64,000 nucleotides of DNA from Gymnorhina tibicen (lineage: Eukaryota > Chordata > Aves > Passeriformes > Artamidae). The position numbers and the translations under genes are program-made. Positions 48,251 through 60,690 of this stretch are shown here, piece by piece. The DNA lies in contig VXAZ01000409.1 of assembly GCA_013399875.1 (NCBI GenBank), positions 743 through 64,742 of the forward strand. Reading direction: 5' to 3'. The notes under the pieces are model-generated. The model ran no database searches. It was not told the origin of the DNA and saw only the letters and a list, made by a program, of their open reading frames with translations. Numbering within the stretch: position 1 is the stretch's first letter; the number at the start of each line of letters is the position of its first letter.

Positions 48251-49679
48251 TTCATAAAATCATCCACCCAATATTCTGAACTAATAAAAATTGCTAATCT
48301 GTGCATTGACAGTGCCATTCACAAAGCCCTGTTTCTGGCATTCCAAATTAATTATATAGCTGGAAGATGCACAAAAAGTCTTGCTGGAGGAGTGAAATTC
48401 CTTCTCAGGGCCACAGAGACATTTTTTAGTAGAGCTAGAAATGGAAAGTTAGTCAAGTGCCTTTACCACAACACATTTCCTTCCTTAAATATATTGCCTA
48501 AGTGCACCACATTACAAATTGCTGCACTGGTCACCAAGAGAAAAATCATTTCAGGGATTGTGAAAGTTTAATTTCTACAGAACTGGAAACATCATCAGAT
48601 TCCACACACTTTCATTAGTTCTGCCTTCCAGTGTGGCTCATTCTTGTGGCTTCCCCTAAAAAGACACAAATCCGTTGTGTGAGCAAGCCTGGGCTGTTTG
48701 TTTGTTAGGGCATTCTGGTGCAGGGATGTGGATGCCTAGGAGCCTGGGGCTTCCCCATCTCTTAGGAGTGATGGTTTGCTGTGGCTGGTTTGGGCACCAT
48801 TGAAGACTAGCTTGACCTTGCAGCAATATTTGTTCCAAACTCCACAAAAAATTTGCAGTCGTTCTACAGATCCCCACTCTTCTCCCTTACCTCCACCTCA
48901 GTGTATAGCAGTATTTTTTAATTCTACTTGTATCTAGTTTAACTAAAAGAAGTTCTGGTTTTTATTATATAGATATTGACACTCTATAATCACTTTTCCT
49001 GGCCAGAAGAAAAGCTGTGATGATAAACCACCAGTGAGGTCTTAGCTTCCATATAATGGCTAACACGGAAACATTTATCAGTGGAATGTGTGCTGGAAAA
49101 CAAGGTTCTGTGGAGGTCAGCCAGAACTCAACATTGTCTGCACTGACCTGCCACAGGCTGCCAGGAATAGCAAACAAAAGCAGCTGTTTCCAGACCAGCT
49201 GAGCTGCTGAGGGTTGTTTTCAATTATTTCTTTTAAAATATTAATTTCATTCTAATAGAAATGTGACTATGGTGTCTGTCTGATGCAGTATTATTTTTTA
49301 ATTTTGCATTATTTCTTTGAAAGCACTTGGTAGAATACTTGAATATATCAGCAGGACACTGACAGCAATTTTATTTGCAATGCTTGTTGTCTTTTTCTCC
49401 TTTTTCTTCTGTCTCAGCTCTTTAAATTCAATCCTGTTTCCTCTGGTAGAGTGGTTGACTTTTTCTATACTGCTGAGAGCCAGCCAGATGGTGTTTTGGG
49501 CTTTCTCCTAGAGCACAGATCTCATTAAGCCAGGAGCCAGTGGCTTAACAGGTCTTTATCTGCGTTACCTCATGATAAAGACAGAAAAGCCAGATCAAAT
49601 AACCCAGTTAGACACTGCTCTTCAAGACAGCTTTGCCATTTTGTCTCATTCCTTCAGATAATTATGTAACAAATCTGAT

Positions 49680-49728
49680 AGTACATGTGCGTGCATATCT
49701 GTCCATGTACACACGCACACGTGTGCCT
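49680..49728 (+). repeat. Alternating purine/pyrimidine tract
   Basis: GTACATGTGCGTGCATAT and, after a short break, CATGTACACACGCACACGTG form a CA/TG-rich alternating stretch. Confidence 0.55.
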
Positions 49729-51199
49729 GCCCCCCAGCCTTTTCACCTGTGAATGCGACTTTAGCCTTCCTTTTCTTTTACCAAGGCACAAACTGCTCTT
49801 GCCAGCTGTCATATTACTTGCTCAGATGGAAAGTGCAGCTGAGTGAATTGTGTAACAGTACACATGACTTTTTATTTTTCTGATAACTATATAAATTATG
49901 GACTGTAGGTATCAACATCACATTTTCTAAGTTTTTTTCCAGTATATTGGGAAATATATTTCCATATATTTTCTGTAGTATTTTCTAATATACTGTAGTG
50001 TTTTCTACTTGTAGCATAAGAGCTAGATTTCACATTTAAAATTCATACATTGTAAGAAGGTTATCCATAGAATTTTTATTAATCTCTAGTTTGTAAGACC
50101 TGGTGATACTCAGTTGGCAACCAAAGCTAAATTGTGCCTTAACATTAGTAATCAGCTGTCAGCCTCCTGCTCTTACAGAACAGGGGAAAAAACCTGTCTC
50201 CTATGATGTAGCTTTCAGGTACAACGAACTCCTATATATTTGATAAGGACTTAAAAAACGAAGAACCAGTGGAAGAGAATGTTTCCTATGCTAGTAATAA
50301 CATAAAAAGTACAAAATAAACAGGTAGCCCCTGCCAAATAAGGGGGTTTATCCTTTATACTGGGACATAACCTGTCTTTAATAAGACATGGCTGCGAGAC
50401 AGCATTTTTTTAAGGTCGGGGAATAAGATACTGGATTCAATACCAGAATATTATCCAAGTAATTTTCATGTATTGAACAAACATTATCTGCTGATGGAAA
50501 CTGTTTCAACAGGAGTTAATTTTTTGCATTTACATGACATCTGAAGAACTGCAGCAGATATAAGCTTAAAGAGCTGTGAACATACATGCCTATTTCAATT
50601 CATCCCTCTGCAATTAGGTCTCTATGATGCGACTGCAGAAGAAAGAGGTGGGAAAGAAATTCAAGAAAAGGAAGTAAACTAAAGAAACAGGTCATAGTAG
50701 AATATATTGATAAATTACTTCACTTCCTTATTAGAAGGCTTATTCAGCATCCTGAATCATTTAATAAAACACAATTATGTAACAATTTCAGTAACCTGAC
50801 AGTTCTGCTGCTGTAGTCAAAGTGGTAGGACAGAGCTGGACGTCTGAGACCTTCAGCTTTTATCTCATGAGCTACCAGTTAATACCATTCAAGACAGCCA
50901 CACTGGCACACACCAGCAAGAGCCATGCAGATAGTGTGAACTCTTTCTGGTCATGACTGGCACAGCACAGAGAAGATGGAGTAGATGTGACTGTAGAAAG
51001 ATGAGGATAGAGAAAGGATATGAGAGAAGTGAGCAAGGCTGAAAGCTAACACAAAAAGCAGTTTTGCTAATTTTGGCCCAGTGTTTTGGTTTATTCACGT
51101 GTGTCTATGTGAGATGCCTCCACACAGAACCAATCTAGCACTGTGATAGAAGTATCAAATATGTTTCTCTTTCAGCATCCATCTTGAGTGATTTTTGGG

Positions 51200-51225
51200 T
51201 ATTGGTTATTGGTTATTGGTTATTT
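51200..51225 (+). repeat. (TATTGGT)n short tandem repeat
   Basis: Three and a half 7-bp units, TATTGGT TATTGGT TATTGGT TATT, followed by a degenerate TTGGGAT/TTGGGTA region. Confidence 0.8.
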
Positions 51226-52125
51226 GGGATTTGGGTATCGGTCTTTGTGACTGGAGTTAATGGATGACCAAAATATCCAGTCAAATAAGTCATCTTTTGT
51301 CAACCCAAAGATACGGTCTTTAGATACTTACCTGGATAGTCTAAACCAAAGAAATTCTGCAGGTGGGTGAAGCTCACATTAACTAGAGTGTGTTTAAATC
51401 CATTATTGAATTCTTCATATTCCTGCTTACTTTTGTCACCTCAATGAAATTTATTTGGTTTTAAATCTATTTGCTTTTTGTGTATGCAGAAGAGTTTATC
51501 ATCTCTTATAATTCCTCCTGGTAGTGTTACAGCTTCAGAAGAAAACTATCTATGTTGTGTAAGTTGCAGGTCTTGAAAAATTAATAATTGTAACATTGCT
51601 TTTTTCCCCTGCTGTTCTGAATCTGAACAGAACAATCTGGAAGTGAATCAAGTACTGGATAGAAACAGACCAATTTAGCATTCCTAAGTCATTTCCTCTT
51701 CCATTTTGGTAGATCAGCAAGGCATCACAACAAAACATTGATAATGCAATTGTGACAATGACCTTAAAATGAGAACATAGTAATAGCAAGTATGAATGCA
51801 CACATGCAAAATCTGGCCATTTAGTGGGACGTGCTTTCCCTCATGATTCATTCACCTATGCCTCCAAATGCCTTTTAAATGGATGGGTTGGTTAGCTCTC
51901 TGCTCTGTACCACACCTCCAGGAGGACTATCAGACCAGCTGCAAATCTGTTGTGATTGCAGAGAGATGGGGCCTATGCCTGCTCTTCACTGATGAATTCA
52001 AACATCTGTTCCCTTCTGATGCAAAGTCAGCACTAAGATTCTTAATTTTTCACTGTGTGCGTATCCTGCCCCCAAAAGCTTCTCCATCACTACCAGCCTA
52101 ATGTCATAAACACTTGATCTCACAT

Positions 52126-52145
52126 ATCATATCACTTGATATGAT
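52126..52145. repeat. Small inverted repeat
   Basis: ATCATATC and GATATGAT form a perfect 8-bp stem around the loop ACTT. No function is implied. Confidence 0.6.
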
Positions 52146-52700
52146 GAGTACCAGGATGACCACTCATAAAAGGGCCAGGGGCTGGCACATCAAGTAATGG
52201 GCCCATGCTGATGCTGTACAGATGGTGGACAGCTACTTACACAGAGTAACTAGGAAATCTGAAAATTCAGATTTGCTTTTTTTGATCTGCAGTCAATCAT
52301 ACTCATGGATGTTCAGATATTTGACAGATATTTTATCGCATTCAAAGCAGTGTAGGAGGTTTTGAAGTTAAATTTTTCTCCATTATTTTTGATATTTTTT
52401 TCCCCTTCTTACCTCCTGTTTTTAGTAAGGTACTTAGGGCTCCCCCAAAATGAAATAAATCACTCTTAATTTATTTCATACTGTTATGTTTGGCTTTTAT
52501 TTCAAACAATTAAAATAATGATATTTGTTTCTCTAGTTTCAAAACCCCTAAACCAAATCCCAAAGCAGGAGAAAAAGACAACTACTCCTTCGCTTATTTT
52601 CTCACTTGCAACCTCTTAGACTAACAGGTTAATTTCATCAAGGCAGCATGCTTTGTCTGCATTGAATGGATTTAAGCTTTTAAGAAGGAATTCTCTTAAT

Positions 52701-52790
52701 TTGTACATATCTATTTCACTCTCTTGAAAGTCATTACTTGTAATGACTTGTACATATCTATTTCACTCTCTTGAAAGTCATTACTTGTAA
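52701..52790 (+). repeat. 47-bp tandem duplication with palindromic junction
   Basis: A unit starting TTGTACATATCTATTTCACT at 52,701 is repeated from 52,748 with no mismatch over 43 bases. The junction GTCATTACTTGTAATGAC (52,730-52,747) is a perfect inverted repeat with 8-bp arms. The identity of the copies points to a recent duplication or an assembly artefact. Confidence 0.9.
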
Positions 52791-54933
52791 ACTGATCTCA
52801 GGCTTGAACTGATCCTCTATGTGTTTCTCTGTAAGGAGAGATGCAAAGTAAGTGTTTAACAATGTTGCTGGTGTTAGAGTATCTCCTCCTTATAAACTGT
52901 CCAGTATCAATTTGAAGTGGCCCAGTGGTTTCTTTAATCTTTTGATTAAGTGGTTTCCAGGATAACATTTCAAAAGGTAGGAAAGGCCATGTCATTAATA
53001 TACAGGTACATGGGCTGCGCACTCACTGTTCTCACTCCAACCCAACATGAAAAGCAGGCAGCCTCATGAACAAGCAGATGCTTGCAAAATATTTTGTTCC
53101 ACACGAATTGATTGCTCTTCTCCTGCACATTGATTTTAGTGCTGTACAAGTCTCAGACATGCATTTTGAAATATTCTGAGAGCATCTGAGAGCTGCAATA
53201 GACAACATCCCTTTCTAAAACTTTTGCTTACTAAAACCTATTCCTTTAGTTGTATGTATGAATCTAAGAATTCTTTTAAAAGAAATATCAGATTCAAAGT
53301 TAAAATTTAAACAAGCTATGTCAACACATTTTGTACTTGTCATACAGAACCGTCTTACAAAAGTGACAGAGGATGCACATAATCAGGTACCATAACACAC
53401 AAGGAGGCAGAAAAAAAAAAGCATTATTAGTACCTTGGGAAAATATATTCCTGCTTGTTCTTAAATCCCTCTTGATTATAAACATGATAGAGAGAAGAGA
53501 TTCAGATTTATGTCTGTGTTTTTCATAGGACTTCATGTTACTCTTTTTGACCTGCAGGTATGTTGGTTGTCCTGCAAAGAAAGTCACAGTGATTGTAAAC
53601 AGGGCTTTGAAAGAACAAAGAAAGGATCTACCAGATCTAATAATTCTAGATAAGAATTGATGCATCTTAGGAGGTAATCGTAAAGTTCAGAGTACCTAAT
53701 TTTTTAATGCTTTTTTTTAGCAAAATAATGCAAATTTTCTCTGAGTTTAAATGACAAACCAAACATCAAGATATGAAAATGTTAACATATAAATGGCATG
53801 AACAGGAGAACATACACTGAGTAAACAAGAGGAACAAGTTGCTTTAGACACTGAGTTTTCACTGATCCACCTGCTTGCGAAAGAGGCTTATTTTCTTCAA
53901 TTACTACCTTTGAAATGGAATAAAATGGATCAAGTTTTTCTCTTCTCTGTTTAGAAATTTCTTTTGAACTAAAGTGAACATATATGAGTTTTCAATAAAA
54001 AAAAATCTGCTGCAAAGGCTCTGAACCCAAAGTCCTCTCCCTGAACACAGCTATGGTTCAACTTCAAAAACTGCTTGTGTTTAATTTCAGTTTCTGTATA
54101 GTATACTTCCGGGATTGTTCTTAAAAAGGACACGTTTTCTCTTCTTCTTCATCAGCCATTTTTTGCCTATTGGGACCTCAGTGTCTCAGAGGTTTCTGGG
54201 ACTGTCTGCCACAGAGAAGCAAAACCTGGAATATTTCTTGCAGAATGACATTGTCGAACACATCTTGCCAAATTTCTTGCTGGTCACCAGCTTTATATTT
54301 TGAAAGTGGTGTTGTGTTGAGTGGTTTTCTTTTCATTTTGAAAGTGATTAATTTAATGTGTAAGTTCAGCATTTTTACTGTGTTTTCTGTATTTTGATAT
54401 ATGATTTCTAAGATATGCTTCTCACGGATTGTAAAGCTGAGTTCTAATTTTTGTTTCTGTATCATATAGCAGTTTCCTCTATAAATCATGTGTCAAAATA
54501 CAGGAAATATTTAACTGCATTAGAGTTTAGTAGAGTGGGCAGTATTTAATACAGTCTTACAGTCCTCTGTGTGACTTTACTGAAACAACTTTTAGTAGCA
54601 TCTACAATAAGATTCCTATGATTCAGAGCTTTCATCATATTTCTGCAATGTCCTCTAGGTTCTGTGCAGGGTTATAATATACTAAAATACAGCAACAGTG
54701 TGGAGAGTGTAAGAAAATCAGCTTTTAAGGATTCAGATACTCTTTCTAGTCATTGGACTTTTTCAAAGAAAATGTCTATCCTGATAAAGCAGTCCTAAAG
54801 TCACATTATGATGGATGTTTGAATACTTGAGAATAGGAGAAGAATAAAAGTCTTTGTATCTGCCCACGTCCTACATAACACTCAGGCTGCGAGAATTCTG
54901 AACCTGTATGGAGGGTCCTGGAAGTGAATTGTG
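52791..54933. other. AT-rich stretch without recognised gene
   Basis: No recognised repeat or gene. Frames at 52,798-53,022, 53,321-53,665 and 54,115-54,489 overlap on both strands and have no features. Confidence 0.35.
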
Positions 54934-55654
54934 AATCATAGAATGACCTGAGCTGGAAGTTGGAAATTTGCCAGTTTCTAGTTGACCAGGACCTTCCCAG
55001 ATGCCCAAGATCATCCAAAAATCAGTAAGAAAGGGCTCACAATAACATCAGCCAGGTCTCTGGGCCAGTGCTATTTTTGGCTATTGCTGTTTTGTTATTA
55101 ACACACTTAAAAAGCACTTTTTACTGTCCCCCACAGTTCTGGTCCACTTCAGCTCCAGTAGACTTTCAGACACACAAATTTACTCCCTACAGTGGTGACC
55201 AGTATCTCTGTATGCTTCCTATGTCACATGATCATTCCTCCACTGGCCATACTCTTTGTTTCTTACACCTTAGCTCCAGAAGAAGGTGCCTGCTCAGCTA
55301 AGCTGGCCTTTTGCCTCACCTGCTTGACTTCTAACATTTTGGAATTGCCTGTTCATGTGCGCTTGGGAAGTGGTGCTTAAAAAGTGACCAGCAGAGATGG
55401 ACCCCAGCACCTTCTAAAGCATTTTCTCAGGAACTTCACTAATTAGTTCCCTGAGCAGTCTCCTCTCCTCTTGTCCAGGATTGACATTTTGCTGGCACTT
55501 TTCCTCCTATCATCAGAGATTTTAAACTTGATTGCTTCATGGTTATTGTGGCCAAGATGGCCACCAGTCACTACTTCACTCATTAGAACCTGTTAAAAAG
55601 CAACAAACCAAGAAGGGCACCTTTCATAGTTGCCTCCTTTAGTACCTGTACCAT

Positions 55655-56133
55655 GAATCATATATCATACAATGTTTAGGACTGGAAGACACCTTAAAGA
55701 TCATGTCATTCCAATCCTCCTGCCATGGGCAGGGACACCTTCCACTTCACCAGGTAGCTCAAAGACCCATCCAGCCTGGCCTTGAACACTTCTATGGATG
55801 ATACATCCACAGCTTCTTTGGCCAACCTGTGGCAGTGCCTCACCACCCTCATAGTAAAGAATTTCTTCCTAATATCTAATTTAAACCCATTATCTTTCAG
55901 TTTAAAACCATCCTATCACTACATGTCCATGCAAAAAGTCCCTTTAACAGCCTTCTTGTAGGCCTCCACTGGGTACTAGAAGGCTGCTATCAGGACTCCC
56001 TGGAGTCTTCTCTTCTTCAGGCTGAACAATGCCAATTCTCTAAGCATTTCCTCATAGGAAAGGTGCTCCATCCCTGTAATCATCTTCATGACCCTCCTCT
56101 GGACTCATTCTTACAGGTCTATGTCCTTCCAGT
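55655..56133 (-). mobile_element. Younger CR1 3' end inserted into the CR1 endonuclease
   Basis: On the plus strand it runs from AATCATATATCATACAATGT and GGACTGGAAGACACCTTAAA through CCTGCCATGGGCAGGGACAC, CAGCCTGGCCTTGAACACTT, AATTTCTTCCTAATATCT, CTATCACTACATGTCC and CTTCAGGCTGAACAATGCC to GGTCTATGTCCTTCC. This is a complete CR1 3' untranslated region in minus orientation. It splits the host's ORF2 exactly between its KHLL and ATMKGALLG segments, which are close together in intact CR1, so it is a separate later insertion. Confidence 0.85.
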
Positions 56134-56141
56134 TCAGTTAT

Positions 56142-56600
56142 AACAGGTGTTTTAAGGGTGTTTTGGACCTATTTGTACCACCTGTGCATTATTCCCAGTT
56201 AATATCTGGCAATATGGGTTGTCCCCCAAGGGCAAGGGTGGCTGAATTAGGTGTCTCTTAGTTCCTTAAAAAATAATTCAGCAGTGCTGTCATCCTGGCT
56301 CAGTGGTCCATAGAAAACTCCCATGATGATATCTGCACTTTTTGCTTGTCCCTTAATCCTTGTCCAGAGGTTCTCAACTGGGCCATTGCCAAGTGTGAGC
56401 TCCACACATTCCAGCCCCTCCACTACACACAATGCCACCCTACCACCATCACCTCCACTGCCTCTTCTGCCTATCCCTCCTGAAGAGCCTATAACCCTCC
56501 AATAAGGCATTTCAGTCAGAGGACTCATCCCACCAGGGATGACACTGATGTATCTCAGGGACACATGCTGCACATGTTGGTGTAGCCAACACCCCATGGA
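56142..56600 (-). pseudogene. CR1 ORF2 endonuclease fragment
   Basis: The minus frame (56,597-56,247) has the hallmarks of the CR1 endonuclease: YWRVIGSSGGIGRRGSGGDG, then GGRVALCVVEGLECVEL, VENLWTRIKGQAKSADIIMG and VFYGPLSQDD. In a second frame beyond its end PDINWE corresponds to the conserved (N.)PDI.WE segment, followed by TNRSKTPLKHLL. A frameshift near 56,240 and a stop after INWE break the gene. The nested CR1 begins directly downstream. Confidence 0.8.
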
Positions 56601-56703
56601 GAAGACTGAAGGATCTCACTAACACATAGTCCCTCAAACCTTCATGTCCCTCCCTACTATTCATTAGTGGCAAGTCTGGTCCTTTTCCTTTCCCCATTCC
56701 AGT

Positions 56704-56928
56704 CTAGTTTAAAGTTCTGTTGATAAACCCTTCTAACTCCTGGGCAAAAACCCTTTTTCCCCTCTGAGAAAGGTGCATTCCATCAGGTGTCAGCAGGCCT
56801 GGCATTGTATAGATCATCCTGTGATCAAAAAACCCCAACATTCTGTGAGTGACACCAGCCTTGGAGTAGAATGTTAATCTATTGGGTCTGCCCATTCTTT
56901 CAATATTTTTGCTGCTGTTGAAAGTCAT
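56704..56928 (-). pseudogene. CR1 ORF1 C-terminal fragment (esterase-like domain)
   Basis: The 74-codon frame contains GFFDHRMIYTMPGLLTPDG and then DGMHLSQRGKRVFAQELEGF. The D..H arrangement (DGMHLS) is the last catalytic block of SGNH-type esterases, which CR1 ORF1 proteins carry. Only the C-terminal part is readable and upstream frame is lost. The ORF1 product of an active CR1 is an RNA-binding/esterase protein of the retrotransposition particle. This copy is inactive. Confidence 0.72.
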
Positions 56929-58568
56929 GAAGAAAACACTACCTGTGATCCTGATCCTTCAGCCAATCACCCCAAGGCCCTAAAACACTTTTTCATTGCC
57001 CAACAAGCCATGGAAACACTGGAAGTGCTAGTTAAATAAATAGCAGGAGTATGGTGAAGGTGATAGTGGATTCCCATTTCAACAAAGAAAAACCACAGCT
57101 CTGTCTGGAGTCATAACACAGAGTAATGGATTGATGTAAACTAGAGTGGAGTTGTTAGAAACAATTTCACAAATCTTCACATCTGCCTCTGAAAACTTGT
57201 TCAATACTACCCTCATTTCCACATACACAAGTGCAACGTGCTGGTTCTGGGAAACTTCTGCAAATTTAGCACTTGAGGAAAAAGCTGATCAGTTTTGATT
57301 TGCTGTAACTGAGTACAAACCCCTCTTCCCTTTCTTTTAAACTGCTCTTCCTCTCCTTTGATACAAGAGTATCAAGTCAGAGATTAATCCCAGGTCCAGG
57401 CAATCCTATAAATCTCAAGCTTAGTGGCATCTCAGCCATACACAGGTTCAGCTCATGTTTCAGCCTTGTAATAGCCTGAGTTTTGATACAGTAAATACAT
57501 GCTAGACATACTTTTTATAAGAAATTAGTGTTCCAGTCTCATCTTCATTCTCTCCTCCCCCTCTTTCCCCCACAAATTGCAGCAGTCTGTATTGGAAATA
57601 AGACCAAATAAAGAATGTGAAACATTAGCAGGAAATGGGGTAATATACTTCATTTATGTCCATGAGGAATTAATGTACATGCTTAGAGATGATTATTTGA
57701 ACACTGACATTAGTTATTGCAGTGTGGGGGGTTTTTTTCTGGCAATAGATGCCTCTCTCTGGTGCAAGAAGCAGAGCTGATTTTGGGGGCCAGTGTTATG
57801 ACGTTTCCTCCCTCTATCCAAATAGAAGCAGTTTGGAACCTTGGAAATAGGAATGGAAGTAATTTGAAGGAATAGTTAGTTGATATAGTCTGTAGTACTT
57901 TGAAAGCTATAGTGCCCAAACAGCTATAGATGCACCATGTCCTCCAAGTTCAAACATTTTCTTATTTTTGGCAACTTTTTCAGATATTACTGTGCAGAAA
58001 CTGAGAAATTTCTACTTTCCCCACCAGTCTTGCCCAAAACTGCATCTTTTACTTCTGTAGAAGCATGGTTTGCATTTTGACAGAAAATGATGACGGGTTT
58101 TTTGCTGTCTTGAGGAAAAGTTTATACTCTTCCTCTTCAGGGTTTTGTTTAAGCTCTTAGAAACTTTTCGTAGAGGACGCATATGCACATGCACAAAGAA
58201 CATTGCAAAGCTGTGTGTCCTGCAGAGACCTGAGCTCTTATTTATTGCTTCTCAACTTTGGTCTCATGTGTTTGTAAGAACCCTTTAAAGCCAACACCTT
58301 AGCATGAGTGAGGATGCAATTGCAACCAAACGACACAGTTTTATTATTTCATACCAGAAGATGACTATTCCACATACACTGTACAGCAACCGAATCTGGC
58401 TTCTGACGTTCCAGAAGATGCTTCTGATACTCATGATGTTCTTGGCACTGACTGATGAGCATTATACAATGCAAATTGGAAATGAGAGGATACATTGTAA
58501 AACTAAAAATCCAGTGAACATTTATTAACATACACATCCTTCTTTTTACCTACCATTAGCATTGTGGC

Positions 58569-58596
58569 AGGTGCTAAAAATAAGGTGCTAAAAATA
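58569..58596 (+). repeat. 14-bp perfect tandem duplication
   Basis: AGGTGCTAAAAATA occurs twice back to back. Confidence 0.9.
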
Positions 58597-59363
58597 ATTG
58601 CCTAGCACAAAAATCTATGTGACATTAATTTACTATAAAATAATTTTGCCCTTTAACAAATAGGTGTACCATGCTGTATTCTTTTAAGTAAGTGAATCCT
58701 ATGAATCAAAATAGGAAAAAATATATCCAGTCAGAAAATCCTGCTTTATACTGTAATTAACCCCAATGCTACTCTCTCCAGCTACTGCTCAGAAATTAGG
58801 AAAGTACTGATATTCTATCTGGATCCTAGACAAACCTTGTGAATTTCTGGAAACAGAACTACAGAAGAGGGTGTGCATCAAAAAGTGCCTTTTCAAGTAT
58901 ACGTTGTTATCAAGACAGACATGTGGGGAATTAAATATTATTTCCTTAATTAAACAGAAAAAAATAAAAGTAAATTATAAAGCAGAAGTCAGAGAAGAAG
59001 GAAGGATGAGATTCAGAAAACTAAATTTAGAATGGCTTATTTAATTCAGCTTGAAGTGCTGGTAACACTGCAAGGGGAATAATATAGCTGTGATTCTATG
59101 CAGCAATATGTTATTTTTAGGTCATTCTAGCTGTGAATAAAGCAAGAACCTCTGGGGAGACTTTTCTTTTATACTGCTGGCCTCCTGCTAAAATATTTTT
59201 GTTCAGCTGTGGTGGCATGGGCTTTCTGCTTCCTCTGTAAAAGTTCATCTTACTCTCTCAGAAAATGATTTATTTTAAATCTAGATATGGGAATAGATAT
59301 GGTTCTTACATCATCTCGGGGAAAGAGAAAGTAGCTGGAGCCTGAGCCAAATATTGTCAATTA

Positions 59364-59383
59364 AATTGTCAATACTGACAATT
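59364..59383. repeat. Small inverted repeat
   Basis: AATTGTCA and TGACAATT form an 8-bp stem around ATAC. A further ATTGTCAATT copy lies just to the left. Confidence 0.6.
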
Positions 59384-59610
59384 AAAAATATTCTAGGTCA
59401 TAAAACAGAAATATCAGTGTTATTTCTGATGTTACAGTACTTTATTTTTAATGAAAACACATTGTATCTATAACCAGCATAATGTCCCACTGCATTCTCC
59501 TTAAATCTTTTTCACAAGTAGGAGCTGATGATCTAATTTATTCCCAGCTGAGGAATGTTTAATTTAATTCAACTTTTCAAACAAATTTTTCCTATTATTA
59601 TTAGTGTTAG

Positions 59611-59636
59611 TATTATTACTATTAATAGTAATAATA
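59611..59636. repeat. 26-bp perfect palindrome in an ATT-rich run
   Basis: The sequence from TATTATTACTATT to AATAGTAATAATA is its own reverse complement over 26 bases with no spacer. It lies in a (ATT)n-like run (59,591-59,645). Confidence 0.85.
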
Positions 59637-60617
59637 TTATTATTAAAATGAAGGGGTAACTGTAAGCTTAATTTAGCAGTTTCATCCATAGCTGTAATAT
59701 CAAGGGATGGCTGAATCAGTTTGGACAGGACAGGACTGAATACAAGGCTAGAAAATGAAGATGCTAGATTTGCCTGACATGGAACTCTATAGGCAAATAA
59801 CAAATCTCTAAAAAATAACAAAACAACAAGTAAGATACCCTGGGACAAAGATATTATTGTGAAATTTAAAGGATATGAGAAATATGGATGCTACCAGTAG
59901 TATTACAAGCCGCATGAGCTTTGGAAAGCCATTTGACCTCTCATTTCCATAGTTTTCTGTCTCTTTCTCCATGAGATTTTGTTCCTCCTCTTCTTAAAGT
60001 AATAGATTCCTGATACTCTATGAGCACTAAGTGGTCAGTTCTCTAATATGTCATGAAATGCAACGAAAAGAAAAAAAACTTAAAGATGACTCCACGGGCT
60101 ACAAAAGAGTAAAGATGTCAAATAATGTTTTTACTATGGCTCTGGCTATATTCAAAGCAAATCCTCTTCCTTTTCTCTGCTATAATGGCAAAAATTTCCT
60201 CTGCCCCAAACAGTGGGTGATGTAAAACAAAAATCCTCAGTAATACATGACTGCACTATTGGCTAGGCAAATGCACATTATTAGGGAGGACAGTTACATA
60301 CATTGTTTGACCAAAAGGAAGTTTTTTGATGCCAATTTATGAAGCCTGCAGATAGATTTTTATGAAGTGTTTTAACAAAATATCTCTTTTTTGAGATGGT
60401 GAAATCTACTATTGCCATATTTTGTTGGCCTTCTAGCTAGTTTTAGAGTTAATGCTCCATCTACACATAGGAATACAGTTTATTCTCTGAATGTATATTT
60501 TGCTTGTTACACCTGTCTGCATTCAAAATTGCAGGTTGTTAGGAAAAGCCTTCAAACCTGACATGACTGAGACAGCCATATAGGGGTTTTTCATGCTTTT
60601 CTTTGGGTAAAGCTTAT

Positions 60618-60690
60618 TCACACCCACACACACACACAAACACCCACACCCACCCACCCACCCACACACACACACACCCCACACACAGAT
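60618..60690 (+). repeat. (CA)n / (CCCA)n microsatellite
   Basis: A purely C/A tract: CACACCCACACACACACA, then AAACACCCACACC, CACCCACCCACCCA and CACACACACACACC. The minus frame rich in Cys, Val and Gly is a translation of it. Confidence 0.95.

Larger units (their letters stand above)
48251..52700. other. AT-rich stretch without recognised gene
   Basis: The 116-codon plus frame ending at 48,571 starts in the G/T-rich tract. Its later part has no family features, though the DNA near 48,310-48,480 has the texture of conserved noncoding sequence. A purine/pyrimidine-alternating run lies near 49,682-49,725, and a 7-bp tandem repeat at 51,200. The other frames are unsupported. Confidence 0.35.
54934..57030 (-). 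mobile_element. Long CR1 LINE remnant with internal deletion and a nested CR1
   Basis: On the minus strand the order is CR1-like. From right to left come the end of ORF1 (56,928-56,704), the ORF2 endonuclease (56,600 to about 56,142), an inserted CR1 (55,655 to about 56,133) and the rest of the endonuclease. The last part has an ALLGLLLFNR-type stretch and GGHLGHNNHEAIKFKI, matching the catalytic G.SDH block, with S and D both changed to N. The following linker (GKRPA.LSRHLLLEL) comes next, then the start of the reverse transcriptase (DLADVIVSPF, then SWASGKV, about 55,062-54,965). There it jumps to the CR1 terminal sequence (GGTCATTCTATGATTC, near 54,934), so most of the reverse transcriptase and the 3' untranslated region are missing. 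Stops and frameshifts are common and the copy is dead. Confidence 0.85.

Noticed and set aside
48085..48318. Minus-strand frame rich in Pro, Asn and Lys
   Set aside because: It is the translation of the G/T-rich low-complexity tract.
48221..48571. 116-codon plus-strand frame
   Set aside because: It starts in the G/T-rich low-complexity tract, has no family features and no splice signals.
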